Shown here: piece by piece, positions 1-7,844 of the stretch
Numbering within the stretch: the stretch's first letter is position 1
Layout: each line of letters opens with the position of its first letter
DNA from: Candidatus Kapaibacterium sp.
GTDB taxonomy: Bacteria; Bacteroidota; Ignavibacteria; Kapaibacteriales; UBA2268
NCBI GenBank assembly: GCA_013414795.1
Contig: CP058732.1
Coordinates: forward strand, 353,501-417,500
Direction: 5' to 3'
Length of the DNA: 64,000 nucleotides
The notes under the pieces: model-generated
Told to the model about the DNA's origin: nothing
What the model saw: the letters and a program-made list of their open reading frames with translations, nothing else
Databases searched by the model: none
Program-made: the position numbers and the translations under genes

Positions 1-501
1 GTAGTAAAGTAGAAAAATTCCCGTAAGAACAAATGTAAATGTTGGAGCATATCTGTGATGTTTAGAGAATTGTTCAGAGATTTCATCAAGCGATGTTAGT
101 TCCAAAGGTTCAATGCCCACCCTATTCTGAAAATCTTCTTTTAACTCGTAGAGTTTAGAAAGAAAATTTTGAGTTTGGTTCAAAACTTTTTTTCCCCTAG
201 CAAAAATTGCTAATTTACTGGGTTTAAAATCGAGGACAGCATTATTTCCCTCGAAACACAATTTAAATTTGGGAGGCATAGACTTTGCATATTTAAAAAA
301 TGCGAACTTGCCTTTGGGTAGAAATTTTGCATTTTTAGGTTTTGCCTCCAATTCGAAAATGAAGCACCCATCATCGACAGAATAAAGACTATATCCCAAT
401 TCTTCGGCAGCGAATGGTAAAAAGATTTTCATTTTCTCAAATTCAAGTTCAAGATTGGAAAGAACAACTTTGTAATCATTGATTGGTGGAATATCGCTCA
501 T
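1..501 (-). CDS. Uncharacterised protein, cut by the left edge
   Basis: An open frame begins with ATG at 501-499 on the minus strand and runs without a stop for 167 codons to the window edge, so the 3' end is missing. An AAGG ribosome-binding site lies 7 bases before the ATG, and a good TTTG-N20-TATTTTTG promoter lies at 522-553. The visible part is mostly soluble, with many Lys and Phe residues. The last visible stretch turns hydrophobic (TFTFVLTGIFLLYY), which suggests that a membrane segment begins there. I do not recognise the family. The frame, start signals and promoter make a real gene likely; no function can be given. Confidence 0.7.
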   Translation of the reverse strand, partial: MSDIPPINDYKVVLSNLELEFEKMKIFLPFAAEELGYSLYSVDDGCFIFELEAKPKNAKFLPKGKFAFFKYAKSMPPKFKLCFEGNNAVLDFKPSKLAIFARGKKVLNQTQNFLSKLYELKEDFQNRVGIEPLELTSLDEISEQFSKHHRYAPTFTFVLTGIFLLYY

Positions 502-521
502 ATGTTTACCTTGTAAAAAAA

Positions 522-553
522 CAAAAATAAAATTTTAAATTATTTAAATCAAA
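522..553 (-). promoter_or_regulatory. Bacteroidota-type promoter for the left-edge gene
   Basis: Read on the minus strand, TTTG (553-550) is followed after exactly 20 bases by TATTTTTG (529-522). This fits the Bacteroidota housekeeping consensus of TTTG at about -33 and TAnnTTTG at about -7. Transcription would start near 515, 14 bases before the ATG at 501. The site lies between the rnhB stop and this gene, which fits a separate transcription unit. Confidence 0.55.
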
Positions 554-556
554 TTT

Positions 557-1207
557 TTATTTAAACAAAATATAATCTTCTTTTAAGATTTTTCGCAGAA
601 AAAAATTCCTATGGAGTGGTGTTGGCTTGTTCTTTAATATCTGCTCGATGTGATACTTCGTGCCGTAGCCTTTGTGTTTGTCGAAGCCAAAGTTTGGATA
701 TTTTTGGTGTGCAATGTTTGTCATCCAGCGGTCTCGCTCGACTTTTGCAAGGATTGAGGCAGAAGCAATCGAGAAGGATTTTGCGTCACCGTCGACAATA
801 GTTCGGTGCTTGAAATTCCCTTCAAATCGATTGCCATCAATGAGAGCAAAAGGTTCAAGGTGGGAAAGTTTGCTCAATGCATTATTCATTGCAAGGAAAG
901 TTGCACGCAAAATGTTCGTTGAATTGATATACTCAACGTCCACGAATTCAACGGAATAAGCCAGACAAGAGGAAACTATCTTTTCGTAGAGAAATTCACG
1001 CTTTTTGCTGGAAATTGCTTTAGAATCGTAAACATTGAAATCTGGCTCGAAATTCACGGGAAAGACCACAGCAGCGGCAAAGACTGGACCAGCCAACGCC
1101 CCTCGTCCCGCTTCGTCGACCCCAGCGACTAATATGCCCTTTGACCAAAACTTTTTTTCTTCTTCAAAATTTGGAAGAATCAATTTATTTTGCGTATCCC
1201 ATACCAA
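557..1207 (-). CDS. rnhB: Ribonuclease HII
   Basis: Cleaves the RNA strand of RNA-DNA hybrids and removes single ribonucleotides misincorporated into DNA; cytoplasmic and metal-dependent. The 216-residue length is normal. The signature AGVDEAGRG at residues 28-36 carries the first two acidic ligands (D31, E32); D124 in LIDGN and D141 in VDGDAK complete the four-carboxylate active site. The SIASASILAKVERD block and the HKGYGTKYH segment are also family hallmarks. The ATG overlaps the end of folE by 23 bases, so the two are probably translated from one message. Nothing looks broken. Confidence 0.97.
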   Translation of the reverse strand: MVWDTQNKLILPNFEEEKKFWSKGILVAGVDEAGRGALAGPVFAAAVVFPVNFEPDFNVYDSKAISSKKREFLYEKIVSSCLAYSVEFVDVEYINSTNILRATFLAMNNALSKLSHLEPFALIDGNRFEGNFKHRTIVDGDAKSFSIASASILAKVERDRWMTNIAHQKYPNFGFDKHKGYGTKYHIEQILKNKPTPLHRNFFLRKILKEDYILFK

Positions 1208-1907
1208 TCAGATTAAGGAATTCGTTTCGCAAGTTCAAATCTGTTAACAAATAGCCACGCATAACCGAGGTTATCATCAGCGAGTTGTCTTCGTTGCCTT
1301 TGACACCACGGGCAATCATACAGTAATGACGGGCTCGGATTACAACACCTAATGCTTTCGGCTTGATTAAATTCTCGATGTAGTCGGCTATTTGTTCGCC
1401 AAGTTCTTCTTGAATTTGACCACGTCGGCTGAACCAATCGACGATACGACTTAATTTGCTTACGCCAAGCACATATTTATTTGGAATGTAACCAATTGCA
1501 CAATCGCCCGAAATCGGTTGCCAATGGTGAGAGCAAACGCTCATCACTGTTATTCCTTTGCTAATGATGAGTTCGTTTACTTTCTTGCGATTTGGGAAAA
1601 CAGTGCTCTTGGGTGGTTCTTGATATCGACCAATAAAGAGTTCGTTTACAAGCATTTTGGCAAGGCGATAGGGTGTTTTGGTACAATTTGGGTCACGTCG
1701 GGAAATGCGAAGTATTTCCATAACTTCGATGAACTTCTGTTCAAGGCGTTTAATCATAATTTCTCGTTCTTCTGGGCTTAAAGGCATATTTCCGTTTGAA
1801 TCGAAAAGCAGTTCGCCCCATTGATTATGTGTTGGCAAAGATTCAAGCACTTCGTCTGGTTCTGTTTCGAATTCGTCTAAATGATTGTCATCAAAATATT
1901 CTTCCAT
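1185..1907 (-). CDS. folE: GTP cyclohydrolase I
   Basis: Converts GTP to 7,8-dihydroneopterin triphosphate, the entry step to folate, biopterin and queuosine-type pterins. The zinc ligands are visible as C125 and H128 in SVCSHHWQP and C196 in HYCMIARG. The 71-residue spacing of the two cysteines equals that of the E. coli enzyme (C110/C181). H127 matches the catalytic histidine. The first ~45 residues form an acidic extension not needed for the fold. The gene sits 15 bases after the PTPS gene and overlaps rnhB, which suggests an operon PTPS-folE-rnhB. Pairing with PTPS implies that the product feeds a pterin or deazapurine branch rather than folate alone. Confidence 0.96.
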   Translation of the reverse strand: MEEYFDDNHLDEFETEPDEVLESLPTHNQWGELLFDSNGNMPLSPEEREIMIKRLEQKFIEVMEILRISRRDPNCTKTPYRLAKMLVNELFIGRYQEPPKSTVFPNRKKVNELIISKGITVMSVCSHHWQPISGDCAIGYIPNKYVLGVSKLSRIVDWFSRRGQIQEELGEQIADYIENLIKPKALGVVIRARHYCMIARGVKGNEDNSLMITSVMRGYLLTDLNLRNEFLNLIGMGYAK

Positions 1908-1922
1908 CGCTTTTCCAAGACA

Positions 1923-2354
1923 TTAAACAAATTTATGTAAATCTATTTTTTCGCCGTAATATTCGACCACATTGTTTTCGGTTTCGTAAAGTTTTATTCG
2001 ATAGAGTTTGCAATTTGTAAATTTATCCTCGAGTTCTTTCCAGAAGGCAACTGCAAGGTTTTCGACAGTTGGGATTATCCCTTTTAAGAATTCTACATCA
2101 AGATTCAAGTTCTTATGGTCTACTTTGGAAATGATATGGGTTCGAATAATCTTTTTAAGTTCTTTTAAATCAATTAGGTATCCAGTGTTTGGGTCGGGAT
2201 ATCCACAAACTGTAACTTCGAGTACGTAATTGTGTCCGTGCCAGTTTGGGTTGTTGCATTTGTCGTAAATCCTTTCGTTTTCCTCGTCGGAAAACGTTGG
2301 ATTGTACAATCTATGGGCTGACGAAAATGTTTCTCTTCTTGTTATGTAAATCAT
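1923..2354 (-). CDS. 6-pyruvoyl-tetrahydropterin synthase / QueD family protein (PTPS-I motif)
   Basis: Acts on dihydroneopterin triphosphate, the product of the FolE encoded next to it. Zinc ligands are H14 (SSAHRL), H39 and H41 (HGH); the catalytic cysteine is C33. The motif is C-x5-HGH (CNNPNWHGHNY), which is the PTPS-I form seen in animal biopterin synthases. Typical bacterial QueD has C-x3-HGH. The YETENN segment also resembles the animal enzymes. The sequence therefore allows either tetrahydrobiopterin-type pterin synthesis or queuosine precursor synthesis. Chlorobi are known to make glycosylated biopterins, so the first is credible. Family membership is certain; the product is not, so I give no gene symbol. 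Confidence 0.9.
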   Translation of the reverse strand: MIYITRRETFSSAHRLYNPTFSDEENERIYDKCNNPNWHGHNYVLEVTVCGYPDPNTGYLIDLKELKKIIRTHIISKVDHKNLNLDVEFLKGIIPTVENLAVAFWKELEDKFTNCKLYRIKLYETENNVVEYYGEKIDLHKFV

Positions 2355-2443
2355 AACTCAATAAAGTATTAATTTGCAATTCTAAATTGCAAATTACGAA
2401 TAAATTTGGTAAAAATTTGGAACGAAACGAAGGTTTCAATTTT

Positions 2444-3169
2444 ATGTTGATGTTCTTGGGTCTGTTGGTAATGTTTTCATTTAGTAGAATCGAAGCCCAA
2501 GACATCGCCGAAAGAAGTCTTTCCACACACGGAAAAGATACCGCTTTGATTTATGTTCGAGGCAAAATTGATTTTGCATTGTCGAATTTAAATTTTTCTG
2601 CACAATTCGAAGCAAAAATTGTTGGCGAGGACTCTGCGGTTATGTCTTTTTATGGTCCAATGGGAGTTCTTCTTGCAAAAGTCTTTGCCAACAAGGACTA
2701 CTTCCAATATTACGATGTTTTCAACAACTGGGCTGTTGTCGGAACACCAACCAGAGAAAAGATTTTCGAGGCGTCGCAAGTTCCTTTATCTTTTTTAGAC
2801 TTCATACGATTATTCAAAGGACAAATTCTATATCCACTTGATTCGTTGAAGAATAGCAAACAAGAAGGCGAAAGAAGACTGTTCTCATACGTGGGAAACA
2901 ATTATGTCGACTTCTTTTTGGTTGACAATGACGGTAGACTTTTGCAATTTCAAAAGAAGAGCAAGGACGACAAGATTTTGTTGAACATAGTGTATCCAGA
3001 ATATTTCAATTCCGAAGGTGATGCTTTTCCCAAAAGATACATTATGCAAATCGAAGAGAGGAAAGGAAATGTTAGCCTCGTGATAGACAAGATTGAATAC
3101 ACATTCGACACATCGAAGCCATTTTCGTTTTATATACCAAAATCTGTCGAAATTTTCGAATTTTACTGA
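2444..3169 (+). CDS. Secreted LolB/DUF4292-like envelope protein
   Basis: About 241 residues starting with a signal sequence (MLMFLGLLVMFSFSRIEAQ, apparent cleavage after EAQ). I chose the ATG at 2444 because GAAGG lies 10 bases upstream; an in-frame TTG at 2387 would put a charged tail before the signal peptide. A TAAATTTG -10-like element is at 2401-2408. After the signal peptide the protein has short beta-rich segments, including SFYGPMGVLLAKVF, reminiscent of the LolA/LolB lipoprotein-carrier fold and of the DUF4292 proteins of Bacteroidota. No lipobox cysteine is seen, so it should be periplasmic. It lies 66 bases before lptD, which suggests an outer-membrane biogenesis role. The fold assignment is tentative. 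Confidence 0.75.
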   Translation: MLMFLGLLVMFSFSRIEAQDIAERSLSTHGKDTALIYVRGKIDFALSNLNFSAQFEAKIVGEDSAVMSFYGPMGVLLAKVFANKDYFQYYDVFNNWAVVGTPTREKIFEASQVPLSFLDFIRLFKGQILYPLDSLKNSKQEGERRLFSYVGNNYVDFFLVDNDGRLLQFQKKSKDDKILLNIVYPEYFNSEGDAFPKRYIMQIEERKGNVSLVIDKIEYTFDTSKPFSFYIPKSVEIFEFY

Positions 3170-3235
3170 AACTTTTTAGTGGTTTTTGCATAATAAACAA
3201 ATAGTTTGGCGAATAGATATTGATTTGGCTCTGGA

Positions 3236-5932
3236 ATGAAAAGTTTGGTTTGCTTTATTTTGCTTTGCTGTAATGTATTGGTTGCTTTTGCAAATTTGGA
3301 TGCAGTTGTTACTGTGAAAGGGAAGGAATATGACAATTTCTACTCTTTCAAACCCCAACAAGAAGCACCTAAAAAGAAATTGCAAATAAAAGAAACGGGA
3401 AAAGATACACTTCAACCTCAACAAGTCGAACCACTTGAAAGACAAATTCAAAAGACTCCAGATACAATCGAAACCAAAAAAACTGAATTGAAGTCCCCCG
3501 ACACCACAGAAGTTAAAACAACAATCGACGATATCATAAAGTTCAAAGCACAAGATTCAATACAATTGAATGTCAAAGAGAAGCATCTTTATATGCGTGG
3601 CAAAGCAGTTGTCGAATACAAAACCCAAAAACTCGAGTCGGAGATAATTGAATTCTTTTTCGACCAATCTTTGTTAAAAGCACAAGGAACGAAAACCGCA
3701 GAGGGGAAATCTTTTGGCTTTCCTGCGTTCACCGACAACAAAGAAGTCTATTATGGTGAACGCATTCTTTACAATTTTAGAACTAAACAAGGGACTATCT
3801 CTTTGGGCGAAACACAGATGGGCGAAGGATACTACTTTGGTGATAAAATCAAAAGAGAGAACGAAATCGAATTCTTTGTTCAAAATGGTTGTTATACAAC
3901 TTGCAACGCACCCCACCCACACTACTACTTTGGTTCACCAAAGATGAAGATTGTGGCTGGCGAAAGCGTTTACCTCGACCCATTGATATTTTACGTAGAA
4001 GATTTGCCCATTTTCGTCCTTCCGATTGGTCTGTATTTCCCAAATCGTAGTGGACGACAGTCGGGTTTGATTGTTCCTTCGTTCTTCTTTTCTCAAAAGC
4101 GTGGGGTAACAATCCAAAACTTGGGCTTATACCTTGCTTTAAGTGATTATTACGATACACGCTTTTCATTAGATTTTTACACGAAAGGTGGTTTCCTTGC
4201 GAAAAACTACACACAATGGAAATATCGCAATAGTTTGGCTGGGAATTTCGAACTTTCTTACGGGCGAGTTCGCTTCTCTGTTGATGAGCCATACCAAAAA
4301 ACTTGGTCTTTCAGTTTGCAACACAATCACAAGATAAATCCCTTTGAAAACTTCACTGCCGACTTGCGGTTCTATTCCCAAGATTTCTTTCGAAACACCT
4401 CGATTGATATTTTCACACGACAGCAACAAGATTTGACTTCCAACGCTTCATATTCAAGAACATTCGAGAATGGTTCAAACCTTTCGCTTTCCTATTCACG
4501 TTCTCAAAATATTCTCACAACAGCATACACAGAAACGCCATCGTTAAGTTTTACCATTCCACAGATGAACCCATTTCGTTCACTTGCCCCAAACAATGAC
4601 TTCTTGCGTAGCGTTTCTTTCCAATACTCATTGCGTGCCTTTCAGACAAGAATAAAGCGAGAGCAAGATTCCTCCTTCGTTTTTGATTTCTCCACAAAAA
4701 TTACTCATTCACCTTCGCTTTCGTTCCAACTTCCGAAAATTTCGTACTTCACTTTTACGCCTTTCTTCTCTTTTTCATTTAACAACTACTTCCGAAGAGT
4801 TACCAAATCGGTAAACCCGACAGATTCTTCAATTTTTGAACAAATTGACAAAGGCTTTTTTACAGAGTATAATTACTCTTTTGGGATTAGTTCTTCAACC
4901 AAATTGTATGGTATTGCAAAACCAAACATATTTGGCGTGAAAATGTTTCGACACACAGTTTCCCCAAGCATTCAATATTCCTATACCCCAAATCTTTCCG
5001 ACCCGAAGTTTGGTTTTTACGGAAAATACTTTGATTTAAAATCACAAAGGGAAGTTGTTTACTCTCGATTTGAAAAAGATGGAGGTGGGCTTGCCTCCCG
5101 CTCGCTCTATCAGTTGCTTTCGTACAGCATTCAAAACAACTTTTCGGTGAAATACAATCCTTTGGATACTGGCGAAGATAAAACTATCGACTTGTTGAAT
5201 GTGAACATTTCGGGCAATTACAATTTCGCTGCTGATTCCTTGCGGTTTTCCGATATTGCTGTTTCAATTTATACTACTACTATACCATCGTTAAATGTTA
5301 ATTCTTCGATGGGCTTCACGCTATACGACCAAGAGCCCTATCTTGACCAGCAAGGTAATCCAACAAACACATACCACAAAGTCAATCGTTTTTTGATTAA
5401 TTCTGGCAAAGGTTTGCTTCGCCTGACCTATTTCACACTGTCTTTTGGAACCAGAATAGGTGGTGGGCAAATTCCGATGCTATCGGACAAAGAAGGGAAA
5501 CCTTCGGATTCTCTTTCACTTGGCGAAAGGTTTTCTTTGCGAAGGAATTTGGAAGAAAAAGAATTCGATTTCTGGGGCGAAAACTCCGATGGCTATCAAC
5601 CTTTCAAAGCGATGTGGAGTTTATCTATTGATGTTAACTATAACTACCGCCGTGATTTAGTCAATCAAAAAAGCGAAACATTGAATTTAAGTTTAGATGG
5701 TTCATTGAAATTGACTCCAACTTGGAATATTTTCATTTCTACTCAATTCGATGCAATTAACAAGGAAATTATCTCTCCAGTTATTCGAATTAACAAAGAT
5801 TTGCATTGTTGGGATTTGTCTTTCACCTGGTACCCATACGGCACATTCACTGGCTTTTACTTCCGCTTTGGAATAAAATCCTCCGTGCTTCGAGATTTGA
5901 AAATTGAGAAGAGAAGTTCGCCTTTGTATTAA
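3236..5932 (+). CDS. lptD: LPS-assembly outer membrane protein LptD (OstA family)
   Basis: Predicted 898-residue translocon that inserts lipopolysaccharide into the outer leaflet. A signal peptide (residues 1-19) is followed by a Lys/Gln/Pro/Thr-rich linker to about residue 105. An OstA/LptA-like jellyroll follows (about 106-215; DSIQLNVKEKHLYMRGKAVV), then a large beta-barrel rich in alternating aromatic residues. The core signature is present: PIFVLPIGLYFP, then SGLIVPSFF, then DFYTKGG. Cysteines C219 and C223 in GCYTTCNAPHPHYYF sit where Bacteroidota LptD proteins carry a conserved pair. The linker is unusually long. The preceding LolB-like gene and the PorE-like and PBP1A genes that follow fit an envelope-assembly cluster. 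Confidence 0.88.
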   Translation: MKSLVCFILLCCNVLVAFANLDAVVTVKGKEYDNFYSFKPQQEAPKKKLQIKETGKDTLQPQQVEPLERQIQKTPDTIETKKTELKSPDTTEVKTTIDDIIKFKAQDSIQLNVKEKHLYMRGKAVVEYKTQKLESEIIEFFFDQSLLKAQGTKTAEGKSFGFPAFTDNKEVYYGERILYNFRTKQGTISLGETQMGEGYYFGDKIKRENEIEFFVQNGCYTTCNAPHPHYYFGSPKMKIVAGESVYLDPLIFYVEDLPIFVLPIGLYFPNRSGRQSGLIVPSFFFSQKRGVTIQNLGLYLALSDYYDTRFSLDFYTKGGFLAKNYTQWKYRNSLAGNFELSYGRVRFSVDEPYQKTWSFSLQHNHKINPFENFTADLRFYSQDFFRNTSIDIFTRQQQDLTSNASYSRTFENGSNLSLSYSRSQNILTTAYTETPSLSFTIPQMNPFRSLAPNNDFLRSVSFQYSLRAFQTRIKREQDSSFVFDFSTKITHSPSLSFQLPKISYFTFTPFFSFSFNNYFRRVTKSVNPTDSSIFEQIDKGFFTEYNYSFGISSSTKLYGIAKPNIFGVKMFRHTVSPSIQYSYTPNLSDPKFGFYGKYFDLKSQREVVYSRFEKDGGGLASRSLYQLLSYSIQNNFSVKYNPLDTGEDKTIDLLNVNISGNYNFAADSLRFSDIAVSIYTTTIPSLNVNSSMGFTLYDQEPYLDQQGNPTNTYHKVNRFLINSGKGLLRLTYFTLSFGTRIGGGQIPMLSDKEGKPSDSLSLGERFSLRRNLEEKEFDFWGENSDGYQPFKAMWSLSIDVNYNYRRDLVNQKSETLNLSLDGSLKLTPTWNIFISTQFDAINKEIISPVIRINKDLHCWDLSFTWYPYGTFTGFYFRFGIKSSVLRDLKIEKRSSPLY

Positions 5933-5962
5933 TTCTCTTTTCCAGTTGGAATTACTTGGTAC

Positions 5963-5994
5963 TTTGCAATTATTTATACAATTTGTTAATTTTG
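5963..5994 (+). promoter_or_regulatory. Bacteroidota-type promoter before the PorE-like gene
   Basis: TTTG at 5963-5966, a 20-base spacer and TAATTTTG at 5987-5994 match the TTTG-N19..21-TAnnTTTG consensus of Bacteroidota. The expected start site is near 6001, leaving a 5' leader of about 16 bases before the ATG at 6017. It suggests that the PorE-like/PBP1A pair is transcribed independently of lptD. Confidence 0.55.
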
Positions 5995-6016
5995 AAAAGT
6001 ATTAATATTTATTGAT

Positions 6017-7837
6017 ATGAGAAAATTCATTTTTCTTTTTTCGATTTGTTTGGTTGCTTTTTTGATTTCCTGTGCAACAAGAGTAAAGGTGCAAAAACCA
6101 GTGGTCAAGTATATTCGGGAACAAAAATGCAGTCCAAACAAATGGTTTGGCATACCAATCGATACCAGTTCTGAATACAAAAAGGTTGCCGAAAGTTACT
6201 ACATTTTCGAGGCAGTCAAGGATATCAATTCACCTGCGGATGAGTGGTCGTTGACTTTTTTAGATGAAAAGTCTGCAATCTTAACTTACAATGACAACGA
6301 GCAACAATCTTCTGTTGTAGTTACATTTTTTAACGAAACAAGGGCAAGAATTACTTCGGGCTTAAGCATACCATTGGATGGTCATATCGGGAATTTTGCT
6401 ATCAAGGACAATGAAGCATATTTTGCTCGAAGTCCTATCCTTTCGAACAAGGATGAAATTACGGGCAATTCAGATTTATACACTGCACGCTTCAATAAAA
6501 ATGTGGTCGCAAACGTAAAACCTTTGCCAAATTGGATAAACACATACTATGGCTCTTGGGAATCCCATCCCTCAATATCCAGCGATGGAAATGTGCTTTT
6601 CTTCTCTTCCGACAGAATTCCCTACAAAGGTCCAGATATTTTCTTTACCATTAGACTACCCAATGGTGAATGGAGCCAGCCGATAAACTGCGGGGACTCA
6701 ATCAATACTGAATGCGACGAAATAACTCCTTTCGTTACCAAAGATGGAAAATACTTACTTTTCAGTTCAACTGGACACGAAAATGTTGGTGGCTACGATT
6801 TGTTTATCTCGAATATTTCCAATGAGTTTTGGAAAGAAGTAAAAAATTACACCGAAGGGAAAAATGTCGACTTTTCAAAATTTTTTAGCAAAGCAAAGAA
6901 TATGCGACCGCCAACAAATACAACTGCCGATGAAATTTATCCATCGACACCAACCGACCCAAACGACTTGTTGTATTACAGTTCCAATCAGTTCAGTTCG
7001 CAATCTGGTTTATATCGACGGGGAGGTTTCGATATATACTGTCGATACAAATTTACAAAGCCAAAGAAAGTTGCGGAAGTTAAAAAGCCAGAAAAAATTG
7101 GTTTTGAAATCAAAGAAGAAGTTGATGTTACTCCAAAAGTTGAATTCGACCCCAACTTCAAATTGTATGGTTATGTCTATTCGGCAGAAAGCAACTTACC
7201 AATAAAGGGAGCGAATGTTTACGTATATCAATTCGATACATTAACCCAGGAATTTCCAGATGTAACTAAAGTGCCTCCGATGTTTTCAACCAAAACGAAA
7301 GACAATGGATATTACGAGTTTTCTTTATTAAAAAATATCGAGTATCAACTTTTCGCAGAGGCTTCGAATTTCTTCTACGATATGAAAAGGATACGTTTGG
7401 AATTTACCGAGCCAGAGAAAGAAAAGCGTTTGGATTTTTATTTGCCATTGAAATTGACTTTGCGAATTAACTTCCCATTTGATGTGTACGACAATCCATA
7501 CAAATTTGTACTCGATACGAACGGGCTCGAAACAAATATTACTTGGGAGGAAGCCGTTAAAATGCTCGCAATGCACATTATCAACAACAGTATGTATATA
7601 AAAAAGATTGTACTTGTTGGACACACCGACGACGTCGGCACAGAGGAATATAACTTGCGTCTTGGAAAAAACAGAGTGGATTTCATCATCAAACAACTTG
7701 TAAAACTTGGAGTTTCGCCCGAGATACTCGAAGGACAGTCTGCGGGAGAAAGCCAGCCTTTACCCAGACGACCCGACGAAGATTTGACAACATATCGCAA
7801 GCGTTTGCGTCGTGTTGAAATTTTGAAAATTTACTGA
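6017..7837 (+). CDS. PorE-like lipoprotein: PD40 propeller, carboxypeptidase-regulatory-like domain, OmpA domain
   Basis: A 606-residue lipoprotein with lipobox LISC (Cys19). PD40/WD40-like repeats occupy about residues 170-275 (HPSISSDGNVLFFSSDR; TPFVTKDGKYLLFSS). A Lys-rich linker follows, then a carboxypeptidase-regulatory-like beta-sandwich (about 385-465; LYGYVYSAESNLPIKGANV) and an OmpA C-terminal peptidoglycan-binding domain (about 480-606; VGHTDDVGTEEYNLRLGKNR). This order is that of PorE, the T9SS lipoprotein that anchors the machine to peptidoglycan, minus the usual N-terminal TPR. With sprA and a PorQ-like gene in the window, a T9SS role is reasonable, but other OmpA-PD40 proteins exist. 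It lies 7 bases before the PBP1A gene. Confidence 0.85.
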   Translation: MRKFIFLFSICLVAFLISCATRVKVQKPVVKYIREQKCSPNKWFGIPIDTSSEYKKVAESYYIFEAVKDINSPADEWSLTFLDEKSAILTYNDNEQQSSVVVTFFNETRARITSGLSIPLDGHIGNFAIKDNEAYFARSPILSNKDEITGNSDLYTARFNKNVVANVKPLPNWINTYYGSWESHPSISSDGNVLFFSSDRIPYKGPDIFFTIRLPNGEWSQPINCGDSINTECDEITPFVTKDGKYLLFSSTGHENVGGYDLFISNISNEFWKEVKNYTEGKNVDFSKFFSKAKNMRPPTNTTADEIYPSTPTDPNDLLYYSSNQFSSQSGLYRRGGFDIYCRYKFTKPKKVAEVKKPEKIGFEIKEEVDVTPKVEFDPNFKLYGYVYSAESNLPIKGANVYVYQFDTLTQEFPDVTKVPPMFSTKTKDNGYYEFSLLKNIEYQLFAEASNFFYDMKRIRLEFTEPEKEKRLDFYLPLKLTLRINFPFDVYDNPYKFVLDTNGLETNITWEEAVKMLAMHIINNSMYIKKIVLVGHTDDVGTEEYNLRLGKNRVDFIIKQLVKLGVSPEILEGQSAGESQPLPRRPDEDLTTYRKRLRRVEILKIY

Positions 7838-7844
7838 AAAGAAT

